This document shows, piece after piece, positions 1 through 5,813 of a stretch of DNA of 5,932 bases. Location of the stretch: NCBI GenBank assembly GCA_024230695.1, contig JAAERC010000517.1, positions 1 to 5,932 on the forward strand, in the 5' to 3' direction. This DNA comes from Candidatus Zixiibacteriota bacterium. GTDB lineage: Bacteria > Zixibacteria > MSB-5A5 > GN15 > PGXB01. Both the position numbers and the translations under genes were made by a program. Each line of letters opens with the position of its first letter. Within the stretch, counting starts at the first letter, position 1. The notes under the pieces are model-generated. The model saw nothing but the letters and a program-made list of their open reading frames with translations. It did no database searches and was not told the origin of the DNA.

Positions 1-153
1 GTTTTTCTGATTAATTATAAATACAAAAGTGGTCCGGCACCGGCTATCCCGGAATCGGCAAATATTAATGGTGATACAGAGATTGATATTCTGGATATAG
101 TATTTCTGATTAATTTTTTATATAAATCAGGAGCAGAACCAGCCTGCTTTTGA
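1..153 (+). CDS. C-terminal end of a secreted protein with a type I dockerin repeat (5' end outside window)
   Basis: The frame is open from the first base and stops at TGA 151-153, giving the last 50 residues of a longer protein. Residues 21-32 (NINGDTEIDILD) form a dockerin/EF-hand-like calcium loop, with Asn, Asn, Asp, Asp and Asp at loop positions 1, 3, 5, 9 and 12. A helix of the form DIVFLINFLYKSG follows. Residues 1-10 (VFLINYKYKS) look like the matching helix of a preceding repeat whose loop is cut off by the window edge, so this is probably the usual two-repeat dockerin. In cellulosomes dockerins bind cohesins. In FCB bacteria such repeats commonly cap secreted peptidases and surface proteins with no known cohesin partner. 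The catalytic or main domain lies outside the window, so the protein's function cannot be named. It is convergent with all other genes here and ends just before a strong terminator. Confidence 0.85.
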   Translation, partial: VFLINYKYKSGPAPAIPESANINGDTEIDILDIVFLINFLYKSGAEPACF

Positions 154-194
154 AAAATTAAAAAAATAGAATCGAATAAATCTTTATACAAACT

Positions 195-229
195 AAGGGC
201 TGTCAGATTTGACAGCCCTTTTATTTTTT
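195..229 (+). terminator. Intrinsic terminator after the dockerin gene, between convergent genes
   Basis: A perfect 11-bp stem (AAGGGCTGTCA at 195-205 pairing with 210-220) encloses a 4-base loop (GATT). It is followed on the + strand by TTATTTTTT, a good U-tract. It lies 41 bases after the dockerin stop. On the - strand the hairpin is followed by TTAGTTTGTA, a poor U-tract, so it should stop the + strand transcript efficiently and act at best weakly for the peptidase gene that ends at 234. Confidence 0.88.
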
Positions 230-233
230 ACAG

Positions 234-1640
234 CTATCTTCTAAAAGATGCAACCGGATCCCACGGTGGGATAACAATCGGTTCTTTATCAAATAATTTT
301 AGAATATCTTTTGGAACATATTTTTTCTTAGCAATGACATAATATACATAGTTATCAAACCAATTATCATACATCGTCCAACGGCCGTCTTTTTTCTTAT
401 CATCGCCCCAGCTATTTTCTACTAACCATTTGATGATTTCTCCATCGACAACATCAACACCTATCAACGACATCCCATGATTCGATGAACTATGAAGATA
501 CCGAGCCATATCTTTTTTGGGCATATCCAGATCGATTCCAAAAAGTGTACCATAGTCATAAAGATTTTCGGCCATAATACCTAAATCGGAATTCTGGTCT
601 TTGCGAACATCGCATGAAAAATATAATGGCTGGTTATCAATGATCGAGTTTTTCGCTACTTCTTTGATCTTGTCAAGTTTGATATTCACATGATCAAGAT
701 CATCGCCATCATAAAAACAACGGGACATAAATGATTGATAATGCTCCCCGTAAGGTCTGGTCGGATTATTGAATAGACATACATAATCATCAAGTTCGGC
801 ATCTACAAACTTCTCAAAAAATGAATTAGGCGTATATGTAGTTATCTCACTCAAAGTAGTATCGTCTATTTCATAGCGCCATTCAAATTCAACTGGAGGT
901 TCTCCGATATTGATCGCCAGTAATCTATAAACTTCGGCCAATTTTTCTTCTTTGAATTTCCGCAATTCCTTAACAGATTTATTATCATCTGACATGATTC
1001 TGATTTTGGCCGCATCCATTCTGAGTTTTTTGCTTATCACTCGATTCATATATCGCGTGTTTTCCGAACTGTTTGTTTCAGGCATAATATCTTTGGGTAC
1101 CAAACCATATTTTTGAATCAGATTGACTCCATACCGCCAGTATCCACCATCGGGAAACGGACTATCAAGAACCATCTCCAATTCGCGGTCATTTAGATCA
1201 CGATCACGAAATTCTATTATATACTCTAAAAATGAATTGGCTTTCTCCATCTTATCCCAGAAAACAAGATAATTCTGTGAGAATTCAAACTTATCAAGAT
1301 CATATTTCTCGATCACCATCGGACGCATTGTGTTGAGCCATGCAAATGCCCAGCATCGACCACTTGATTTCTGGTCGACCACACCTTTTGTTTTTATCTT
1401 GTGGCTAAACAGTTCATTATGATTCCGAACAATATCACGATTAAGGGCTAGATCTCTGATGTTATTATTGGTGACGGCATTATATGATGCCCGTGATGAA
1501 ACGTCTGATTTGTATGCTTCCCGGCTATTCTTAATTATGCTTTTTGATAATCCGCCTTTACCGGCCATAGCGAGCGAGAAAGAAAACAAGATCAAAAAAC
1601 ACCAAATCAATATTCCTCTTAAAATCTGTATTGTTTGCAT
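234..1640 (-). CDS. Exported C1B papain-like peptidase (bleomycin hydrolase / aminopeptidase C family)
   Basis: The protein has 468 residues, close to the usual 440-460 of the family plus a signal peptide. Residues 1-26 form a Sec signal: a basic start, a hydrophobic core at about 9-23, and a probable cleavage site AMA|GK. The active-site motif DQKSSGRCWAFA (89-100) supplies the oxyanion Gln90 and nucleophile Cys96. NHGMSLIGVD (387-396) supplies His388, and VENSWGDD (407-414) supplies Asn409, completing the papain triad. The C-terminus PPWDPVASFRR resembles the WDPMGALA(K) tail of PepC and yeast Gal6. There the tail lies in the active-site cleft and restricts the hexamer to aminopeptidase-type cleavage. 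The start is fixed by AAAGGAGA at 1645-1652, five bases from GGAG to ATG. I infer an envelope or extracellular peptidase processing peptides. The substrate is unknown, and the adjoining pilin genes are only a positional hint. Its own promoter lies at 1682-1710. Confidence 0.93.
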   Translation of the reverse strand: MQTIQILRGILIWCFLILFSFSLAMAGKGGLSKSIIKNSREAYKSDVSSRASYNAVTNNNIRDLALNRDIVRNHNELFSHKIKTKGVVDQKSSGRCWAFAWLNTMRPMVIEKYDLDKFEFSQNYLVFWDKMEKANSFLEYIIEFRDRDLNDRELEMVLDSPFPDGGYWRYGVNLIQKYGLVPKDIMPETNSSENTRYMNRVISKKLRMDAAKIRIMSDDNKSVKELRKFKEEKLAEVYRLLAINIGEPPVEFEWRYEIDDTTLSEITTYTPNSFFEKFVDAELDDYVCLFNNPTRPYGEHYQSFMSRCFYDGDDLDHVNIKLDKIKEVAKNSIIDNQPLYFSCDVRKDQNSDLGIMAENLYDYGTLFGIDLDMPKKDMARYLHSSSNHGMSLIGVDVVDGEIIKWLVENSWGDDKKKDGRWTMYDNWFDNYVYYVIAKKKYVPKDILKLFDKEPIVIPPWDPVASFRR

Positions 1641-1644
1641 AAGT

Positions 1645-1652
1645 TCTCCTTT
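1645..1652 (-). promoter_or_regulatory. Ribosome binding site of the exported peptidase
   Basis: AAAGGAGA on the - strand, with GGAG at 1649-1646 and five bases (AACTT) before the ATG at 1640. It is the strongest Shine-Dalgarno match in the window and confirms the start that includes the signal peptide. Confidence 0.8.
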
Positions 1653-1681
1653 GCGGTAAATTGATTAGTATTATTTATTAG

Positions 1682-1710
1682 AATATAGCCAAGTTGATAG
1701 GCCGTGTCAA
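1682..1710 (-). promoter_or_regulatory. Near-consensus sigma-70 promoter for the peptidase gene
   Basis: On the - strand a perfect -35 box TTGACA (1710-1705), a 17-base spacer (1704-1688) and a -10 box TATATT (1687-1682, one mismatch to TATAAT) lie in the 87-base gap after the last pilin gene. Transcription would start near 1675, giving a leader of about 35 bases that contains the ribosome binding site. The match and spacing are too good to be likely by chance in so short a gap. No terminator is visible between the pilin operon and this promoter, so read-through from upstream may add to expression. Confidence 0.75.
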
Positions 1711-1727
1711 TATGACGTGAATTTAGT

Positions 1728-2486
1728 CTACCACAAATCGGCGGGAAAAAGGATCTCGATTTTTGTATCACCGGCAGGCATGACACAGATGTTATAATTA
1801 GAAGTATCGCTATCGGGGATGAAAATAACTCGGAGTGTATGGTTACCAATTGGAATCCCTGAGAATACAAAATCACCATTATCATTTGGATTAATCGACA
1901 TTGTAGCAATAGCACCAGAACCGTTTGGGTAAATAAGATTTACAGATATTGAATCCTTATACACTGGCCCCGGCATCTCGCTGTCGGCATCAAGCAAATA
2001 GCCCGAAACAGAATTTGCTAATAAATCAATTGAATTTGACGCATATATTTTATCTATATTTGACCCGGAGCCTGTTGAACGAAGAAGCGTGTCGGAATAT
2101 GTGTACAAAACGTCCCAGCCATCTTCTTTGTAATCGTTACTTCCATAATCAGATTTTATATATGGACCATCCCATGTTCCAAAACCGGGATCAGTTGCCA
2201 GTGCATCAAGATTGGCAGGTAATGAACCAATATCGCCAACGTATCCAAAATCGGAGCGGGCACCATTGGTGTAAACCGACGGATCTCCGACAATGGCGAA
2301 ACTTAATGCCTGCATCTCAGCTTTGGTCGCTTCGATTCGCGATGTCTCAAGTGATGGCATCATCTGGACTGTACCTACAGATGCAACTATTCCGATAATA
2401 ACAATTACCATCACCATCTCGATCATTGTGAATCCATTTTGAGTTCTTATATTCATATGTCGGATTTTGTTTATCATCTTTATCAT
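1728..2486 (-). CDS. Prepilin-like protein, GspG-like plus C-terminal regulatory-like beta domain (short form, fourth in operon)
   Basis: I take the ATG at 2486 (252 aa). It gives an 18-residue leader ending QNG|FTMIE, matching in length and pattern the leader of the preceding paralogue, and it lies five bases after that gene's stop. In-frame ATGs at 2477 and 2456 are possible alternatives. A TTG further upstream at 2531 lies inside the previous gene and is unlikely. No clear Shine-Dalgarno is seen, so coupling to upstream translation is likely. After the cleavage Gly18 come Glu23 (+5) and a hydrophobic helix to about residue 40. The GspG-like part carries ARSDFGYVGDIG (76-87), TWDGPYI (104-110) and EDGWDVLY (121-128), where GspG usually has D-P-W-G. 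Residues about 160-252 form the beta-rich domain (PNGSG, GIPIGNHTLRV, PDSDT), ending ADLW. It lacks the glycine linker and extra module of the two genes before it. It is presumably an inner-membrane-anchored subunit incorporated into a pilus or pseudopilus after prepilin peptidase cleavage. Confidence 0.92.
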   Translation of the reverse strand: MIKMINKIRHMNIRTQNGFTMIEMVMVIVIIGIVASVGTVQMMPSLETSRIEATKAEMQALSFAIVGDPSVYTNGARSDFGYVGDIGSLPANLDALATDPGFGTWDGPYIKSDYGSNDYKEDGWDVLYTYSDTLLRSTGSGSNIDKIYASNSIDLLANSVSGYLLDADSEMPGPVYKDSISVNLIYPNGSGAIATMSINPNDNGDFVFSGIPIGNHTLRVIFIPDSDTSNYNICVMPAGDTKIEILFPADLW

Positions 2487-2491
2487 AACAT

Positions 2492-2968
2492 TTAATTCGT
2501 ATAGTACACGATAATCCATACTTGAGTACAATAGGCTGGTTTACCACTATTTTGACCTTTGATACTAACTCCTACCTCTAGACTATTTATATTGCTCCAT
2601 GTCCATGCCAACGATGTATTAGGATTGATTGTCCAACTTTGTAAGTAATCAACATATGATGTAGTAAGACCCTGTGCCGTACCGTTATATTCAGAACCTC
2701 CAATATAAAGAGTCGGCCTTACATTTCCATTCGTCTGCGCCTTTTTGGTACGGCAATAAACTTCAACACTGTCGATTGTTCCGGCTCCAACTGACGAATT
2801 GGTTATCGAATAAATATCAGTGGCATAGGAATTGGACTTGCGTTCAACATAGGTCGCATCATCATCGGCCGAGACCTCATCAACGCACTCATAATTATTT
2901 GAACATCCTGAATTAGTTAGATTTGTAATTGATCCGGCTCCATCAGGTCGTAATGTTTCGGTTCCACT
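2492..2968 (-). repeat. Long direct repeat, copy B: DNA of the C-terminal module
   Basis: This segment of 477 bases encodes the last 158 residues of the third pilin gene plus the stop. It aligns without gaps to 3769-4245. I count about 47 mismatches by eye, roughly 90% identity, with 14 amino acid differences. Similarity is lost right after the stop codon and, at the other end, at the polyglycine tract. The repeat therefore corresponds closely to one protein module. Confidence 0.92.
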
Positions 2969-3763
2969 TCCTCCGCCACCTCCGCCGCCGCCTGTCCAGA
3001 TATCAGAGGAAAGATAGTACTCGCTGTAAGGATTTGAGCCAGCCGACACTGAGACAAATCGCTTGATGGTATCGTTATCGGGGACATAAATCACACGGAG
3101 TGTGTGATTGCCAATCGGTATCGAATCAAAACTGAAATACCCGCCAACATCGGTTATGGTTGATTTAGTTATAGTACTGCCGGCCCCGTCGGGGATAGTC
3201 AACCGAATTGCAACCGAATCGTTATATGTATCATCGGGCGGGGTACCATCAAGATCGTAAACATTCCCTGTAATCTGATTATATAATAAGAAGTCACTCG
3301 AACCTGCTAATCTTCGCTCAACCGTACTTCCGGAACCTGTCGAAGTAATAGCACTGCCCCCGGCATATGTATAATTTGTCTGCCAGGCATCTTTTTTGAA
3401 ATCATCGATCATCTGTTCAAAACTGTTTTGAATATACGGCCCGTCCCAGGTCGAGTAACTTCCGGGGTTGGTGAGTAGTGCGTCGAGATTAGGCGGCAGC
3501 GCTCCAACATCACCAACATACCCAAAATCGGACCGGACACCATTATTTTGCAATTCTGGATTCCCGACTATTGCAACAACAAGCTTATCCATTTCGGCTT
3601 TTGTTTCCTCGACTTTGAAACTATCGGCAATCGGGGCGATTTTCTGGACCGCCACAGCCGACATTATACCCATTATTACAATAACTAATACAAACTCAAT
3701 CAGAGTAAACCCGCCTTGAGGGCATGTGCAATTAGGTCTTAATATTTTACTAATATTTTTCAT
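2492..3763 (-). CDS. Prepilin-like protein with Gly8 linker and C-terminal duplicated module (long form, third in operon)
   Basis: The start is the ATG at 3763 (423 aa), five bases after the preceding stop, with a weak AGGA overlapping that stop. An upstream in-frame TTG at 3808 is rejected because it lies within the previous gene's conserved module. The leader MKNISKILRPNCTCPQGG is 18 residues, followed by FTLIE with Glu23 (+5) and a hydrophobic helix to about 40. The GspG-like middle has RSDFGYVGDVG (77-87), STWDGPYI (104-111) and KDAWQTNY (124-131), with Gln where GspG has Gly. A carboxypeptidase-regulatory-like beta domain (about 160-256) contains DSIPIGNHTLRVIYVPDNDT and ends SSDIW. After Thr257 come eight glycines (258-265) and a 158-residue module (266-423) with four cysteines, 91% identical to the module of the preceding gene. 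The module's fold and ligand are not recognised. Exposed display on a fibre is my inference from the linker and the terminal position. Confidence 0.93.
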   Translation of the reverse strand: MKNISKILRPNCTCPQGGFTLIEFVLVIVIMGIMSAVAVQKIAPIADSFKVEETKAEMDKLVVAIVGNPELQNNGVRSDFGYVGDVGALPPNLDALLTNPGSYSTWDGPYIQNSFEQMIDDFKKDAWQTNYTYAGGSAITSTGSGSTVERRLAGSSDFLLYNQITGNVYDLDGTPPDDTYNDSVAIRLTIPDGAGSTITKSTITDVGGYFSFDSIPIGNHTLRVIYVPDNDTIKRFVSVSAGSNPYSEYYLSSDIWTGGGGGGGGSGTETLRPDGAGSITNLTNSGCSNNYECVDEVSADDDATYVERKSNSYATDIYSITNSSVGAGTIDSVEVYCRTKKAQTNGNVRPTLYIGGSEYNGTAQGLTTSYVDYLQSWTINPNTSLAWTWSNINSLEVGVSIKGQNSGKPAYCTQVWIIVYYTN

Positions 3764-3768
3764 ATATC

Positions 3769-4245
3769 CTAATTTGTATAATAAACCATAATCCAAACCT
3801 GAGTACAATAGGCTGGTTTACCACTGTTTTGGCCTTTGATACTAACACCTGCTTCTAGGTTATTTATATCGCTCCATGTCCATGCCGATGATGTATTAGG
3901 ATTGGTTGTCCAACTATGTAAGTAATCAACATATGATGTAGTAAGGCCTTGAGCTGTGCCATTATATTCAGAGCCTACAATATAAAGAGCCGGCCTTACG
4001 TTTCCATTCGTCTGCGCTTTTTTGGCACGGCAATAAACTTCAACACTGTCGATTGTCCCGGCTCCAACTGATGAATTGGCTATCGAATATACGTCGGTGG
4101 CATAGGAATTGGACTTGCGATCAACATAGGTTGCATCATCATCGGCCGATACCTCATCAACACACTCGTAATTATTTGTACATCCCGAATTAGTTAAATT
4201 TGTAATTGATCCGGCTCCATCAGGTCGTAATGTTTCAGTTCCACT
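3769..4245 (-). repeat. Long direct repeat, copy A: DNA of the C-terminal module
   Basis: Partner of the repeat at 2492-2968, encoding residues 262-419 of the second pilin gene plus the stop. All four cysteines, the ECVDEVSADDDATYV stretch and the C-terminal QNSGKPAYCTQVW block are kept in both copies. Most of the DNA differences are silent, so both copies appear to be under protein-level constraint. Confidence 0.92.
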
Positions 4246-5028
4246 GCCGCCCCCACCGCCCCCACCGCCCCCACCACCGGTGGGAAAACTAACATCGGCG
4301 AATTTGTAACTTTCGGTGCCTTTATGTCGCGGCAAAATAGTTACAAACCGGCTGAGGGTATCATTACCGGGAATATAAATCAGATCAAGTGGATGAGTCC
4401 CCACCGGCAGGGAATCAAGCGAAAAGATTCCAGTTGAATCAGGATTATATGTTTTACTTAATGTACCGCCAGAACCGTTTGGAATTGTAACTTCAATGCT
4501 GATTGAATCATCATATGTTGTACCTGGCAGTGAGTCATCACTGTCAGCAATAGTTCCATCAAAGGAATTTAATAAATAATCGGATGAAGCATCGGCTAGT
4601 TTTTTAGTGATAGTCGAACCGCTTCCACTTGATGTAATTGATATTGAGCCGGTATAGGCATACAACTGTCCCCACTCATCGGTTTTGTACCCCAGACTGT
4701 CCTGAGTGAATCCGGTAAGAATATACGGCCCATCCCATGTCGAATAACTTCCCGGGTTTTGATATAACGCTATTAGATTTGGCGGGAAAGCGCCAATATC
4801 ACCAACATATCCAAAATCGGATCGTTTCCCATTACTAAATAAGCCAGAGTTACCAACAATGGCCGAAGCAATCACAGCCATCTCTCGCTCAGTTTTTATT
4901 TGGCGATAATCATCGATCGATGCGCCCATCCACTGCATCCCAACAGATATCGCAATACCGATCACTATTATTACAATCAGCAGTTCGATCAAACTAAAAC
5001 CATTACTATTCCTTATAATACTATGCAT
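3769..5028 (-). CDS. Prepilin-like protein with Gly11 linker and C-terminal duplicated module (long form, second in operon)
   Basis: I take the ATG at 5028 (419 aa), two bases after the preceding stop. A GTG at 5037 would overlap the previous gene by seven bases and add three residues. The leader MHSIIRNSNG is 10 residues, followed by FSLIE with Glu15 (+5) and a hydrophobic helix to about 32. The GspG-like part has KRSDFGYVGDIG (68-79), STWDGPYI (96-103) and TDEWGQLY (116-123), the closest of the long forms to GspG's D-P-W-G-x-x-Y. The beta domain (about 155-249) contains TIPNGSG and DSLPVGTHPLDLIYIPGNDT. Thr250 is followed by eleven glycines (251-261) and the 158-residue module (262-419) shared with the next gene. 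The module has four cysteines, which could form disulfides in the envelope. The role is likely a fibre or pseudopilus subunit. The module could be an adhesive or binding domain, but I do not recognise its family. Confidence 0.93.
   Translation of the reverse strand: MHSIIRNSNGFSLIELLIVIIVIGIAISVGMQWMGASIDDYRQIKTEREMAVIASAIVGNSGLFSNGKRSDFGYVGDIGAFPPNLIALYQNPGSYSTWDGPYILTGFTQDSLGYKTDEWGQLYAYTGSISITSSGSGSTITKKLADASSDYLLNSFDGTIADSDDSLPGTTYDDSISIEVTIPNGSGGTLSKTYNPDSTGIFSLDSLPVGTHPLDLIYIPGNDTLSRFVTILPRHKGTESYKFADVSFPTGGGGGGGGGGGSGTETLRPDGAGSITNLTNSGCTNNYECVDEVSADDDATYVDRKSNSYATDVYSIANSSVGAGTIDSVEVYCRAKKAQTNGNVRPALYIVGSEYNGTAQGLTTSYVDYLHSWTTNPNTSSAWTWSDINNLEAGVSIKGQNSGKPAYCTQVWIMVYYTN
4247..4273. 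repeat. Three perfect 9-bp tandem repeats within the polyglycine linker
   Basis: The + strand unit CCGCCCCCA occurs three times without mismatch (4247-4255, 4256-4264, 4265-4273), inside the Gly11-coding stretch 4246-4278. Each unit encodes three glycines on the - strand, so unit gain or loss would keep the frame and only change linker length. The coding strand carries three G5 runs. The corresponding Gly8 stretch of the next gene (2969-2992) is not a perfect repeat. Confidence 0.85.
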
Positions 5029-5030
5029 GA

Positions 5031-5789
5031 TTACCACACATCGGCGAAATAGTTAAGGTTTAAATAAATATCCTCTCCGGGATTAACAGATATCCGGCGA
5101 GTCAAAGTATCATTATTGGGAATGTATATTATTTGAAAAAGATGATTCCCAATCGGGATTGAATCTATCTGGCATAAACCATCGGCACCCGGATTACCGG
5201 ATTTTAAAATATATGATCCGGCCCCGTTAGGAATAGTTATAACAAATTTAACTGAGTCACTATATGTTGCACCCGGGGCAGAATTATCAAGGTCGGTCAA
5301 TACCGCAAATACTGAATTTACTAAAAGGTTGTTAGAAGAATTAGCTATATTGCGGGTGATTGTAAAACCACCGCCAGTTGATGAAAAATTAATCGTCGCC
5401 GGCGATGAGTACTGCTGTCCCCAGGCATCAAGTTTGAACTCGGTATCCCCTGTTCCCGACGCAAATTCATCTTTTATATATGGCCCATCCCATGATGTAT
5501 AACCTCCCGGATTAGTTACCAGGGCATCCCAATTGGCTGGCATGGCTCCAACATCACCGATATATCCAAAATCACTGCGGCTTCCATTTGCTATAAGATC
5601 AGGATTGCCGGCAATTGCATACGATAAAAGTTCCATCTCTTTTTTGGTCTCCTCGGTTCGGGAGACCTCAGTCGCTTTGCCCAATGATTTCATTGTAACG
5701 GCCGCAATAATTCCAATGATGATAATCACAACAACCATCTCTATAAGCGAGTATCCGCTATTTGATTTTCGCAAAAACTGATAAAACAT
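5031..5789 (-). CDS. Prepilin-like protein, GspG-like plus C-terminal regulatory-like beta domain (short form, first in operon)
   Basis: The protein is 252 aa, starting at ATG 5789 with an AAGAGG ribosome binding site (5803-5798) eight bases upstream. The leader MFYQFLRKSNSG is 12 residues and cleavage would expose Tyr, not the usual Phe or Met, before SLIE (Glu17 at +5). A strongly hydrophobic helix (IEMVVVIIIIGIIAAV) runs to about residue 31. The GspG-like part has RSDFGYIGDVG (71-81), SWDGPYI (99-105) and LDAWGQQY (120-127), the best match to GspG's D-P-W-G-x-x-Y among the four. The beta-rich domain (about 160-252) has PNGAG, DSIPIGNH and IPNNDT and ends ADVW, where the long paralogues instead run into a glycine linker. 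It is first of four coupled genes and could be a major subunit, though nothing in the sequence proves relative abundance. Confidence 0.93.
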   Translation of the reverse strand: MFYQFLRKSNSGYSLIEMVVVIIIIGIIAAVTMKSLGKATEVSRTEETKKEMELLSYAIAGNPDLIANGSRSDFGYIGDVGAMPANWDALVTNPGGYTSWDGPYIKDEFASGTGDTEFKLDAWGQQYSSPATINFSSTGGGFTITRNIANSSNNLLVNSVFAVLTDLDNSAPGATYSDSVKFVITIPNGAGSYILKSGNPGADGLCQIDSIPIGNHLFQIIYIPNNDTLTRRISVNPGEDIYLNLNYFADVW

Positions 5790-5797
5790 ACAGTTTA

Positions 5798-5803
5798 CCT
5801 CTT
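5798..5803 (-). promoter_or_regulatory. Ribosome binding site of the first pilin gene
   Basis: AAGAGG on the - strand, eight bases before the ATG at 5789. It is the only convincing Shine-Dalgarno in the pilin operon. The later genes start 2-5 bases after the preceding stop and probably rely on coupling. Confidence 0.65.
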
Positions 5804-5813
5804 ATCTATTAAA

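Noticed and set aside
1705..1717. Small inverted repeat GTCA-ATA-TGAC overlapping the -35 box as an operator
   Set aside because: Arms of only four bases are expected by chance and nothing else supports a repressor site.
1619..1915. - strand open frame of 98 codons across the pilin/peptidase gap
   Set aside because: It overlaps the end of a well-supported pilin gene and the start of the peptidase in another frame, covers the promoter, and has no recognisable motif.
1949..2398. + strand open frame of 149 codons antisense to the fourth pilin gene, and similar + strand frames at 2674-2916, 3468-3719 and 5533-5781
   Set aside because: These are antisense shadows of conserved coding regions; their products have low-complexity composition with no domain or ribosome binding site.
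2487..2531. Upstream TTG start adding 15 residues to the fourth pilin protein, and the matching TTG at 3808 for the third
   Set aside because: Both extensions are out-of-frame translations of the duplicated module's 3' end (they resemble each other for that reason). They would give 33-residue prepilin leaders, whereas the ATGs just after the stops give leaders of equal length.
2492..4245. Repeats as part of a transposon or insertion sequence
   Set aside because: No transposase, terminal inverted repeats or target duplications are present; the repeat limits match protein module limits.
4274..4283. Perfect 10-bp palindrome CCACCGGTGG as a binding site
   Set aside because: It follows directly from the GGT/ACC codons at the Thr-Gly boundary of the linker inside the gene, so a regulatory role is unlikely.
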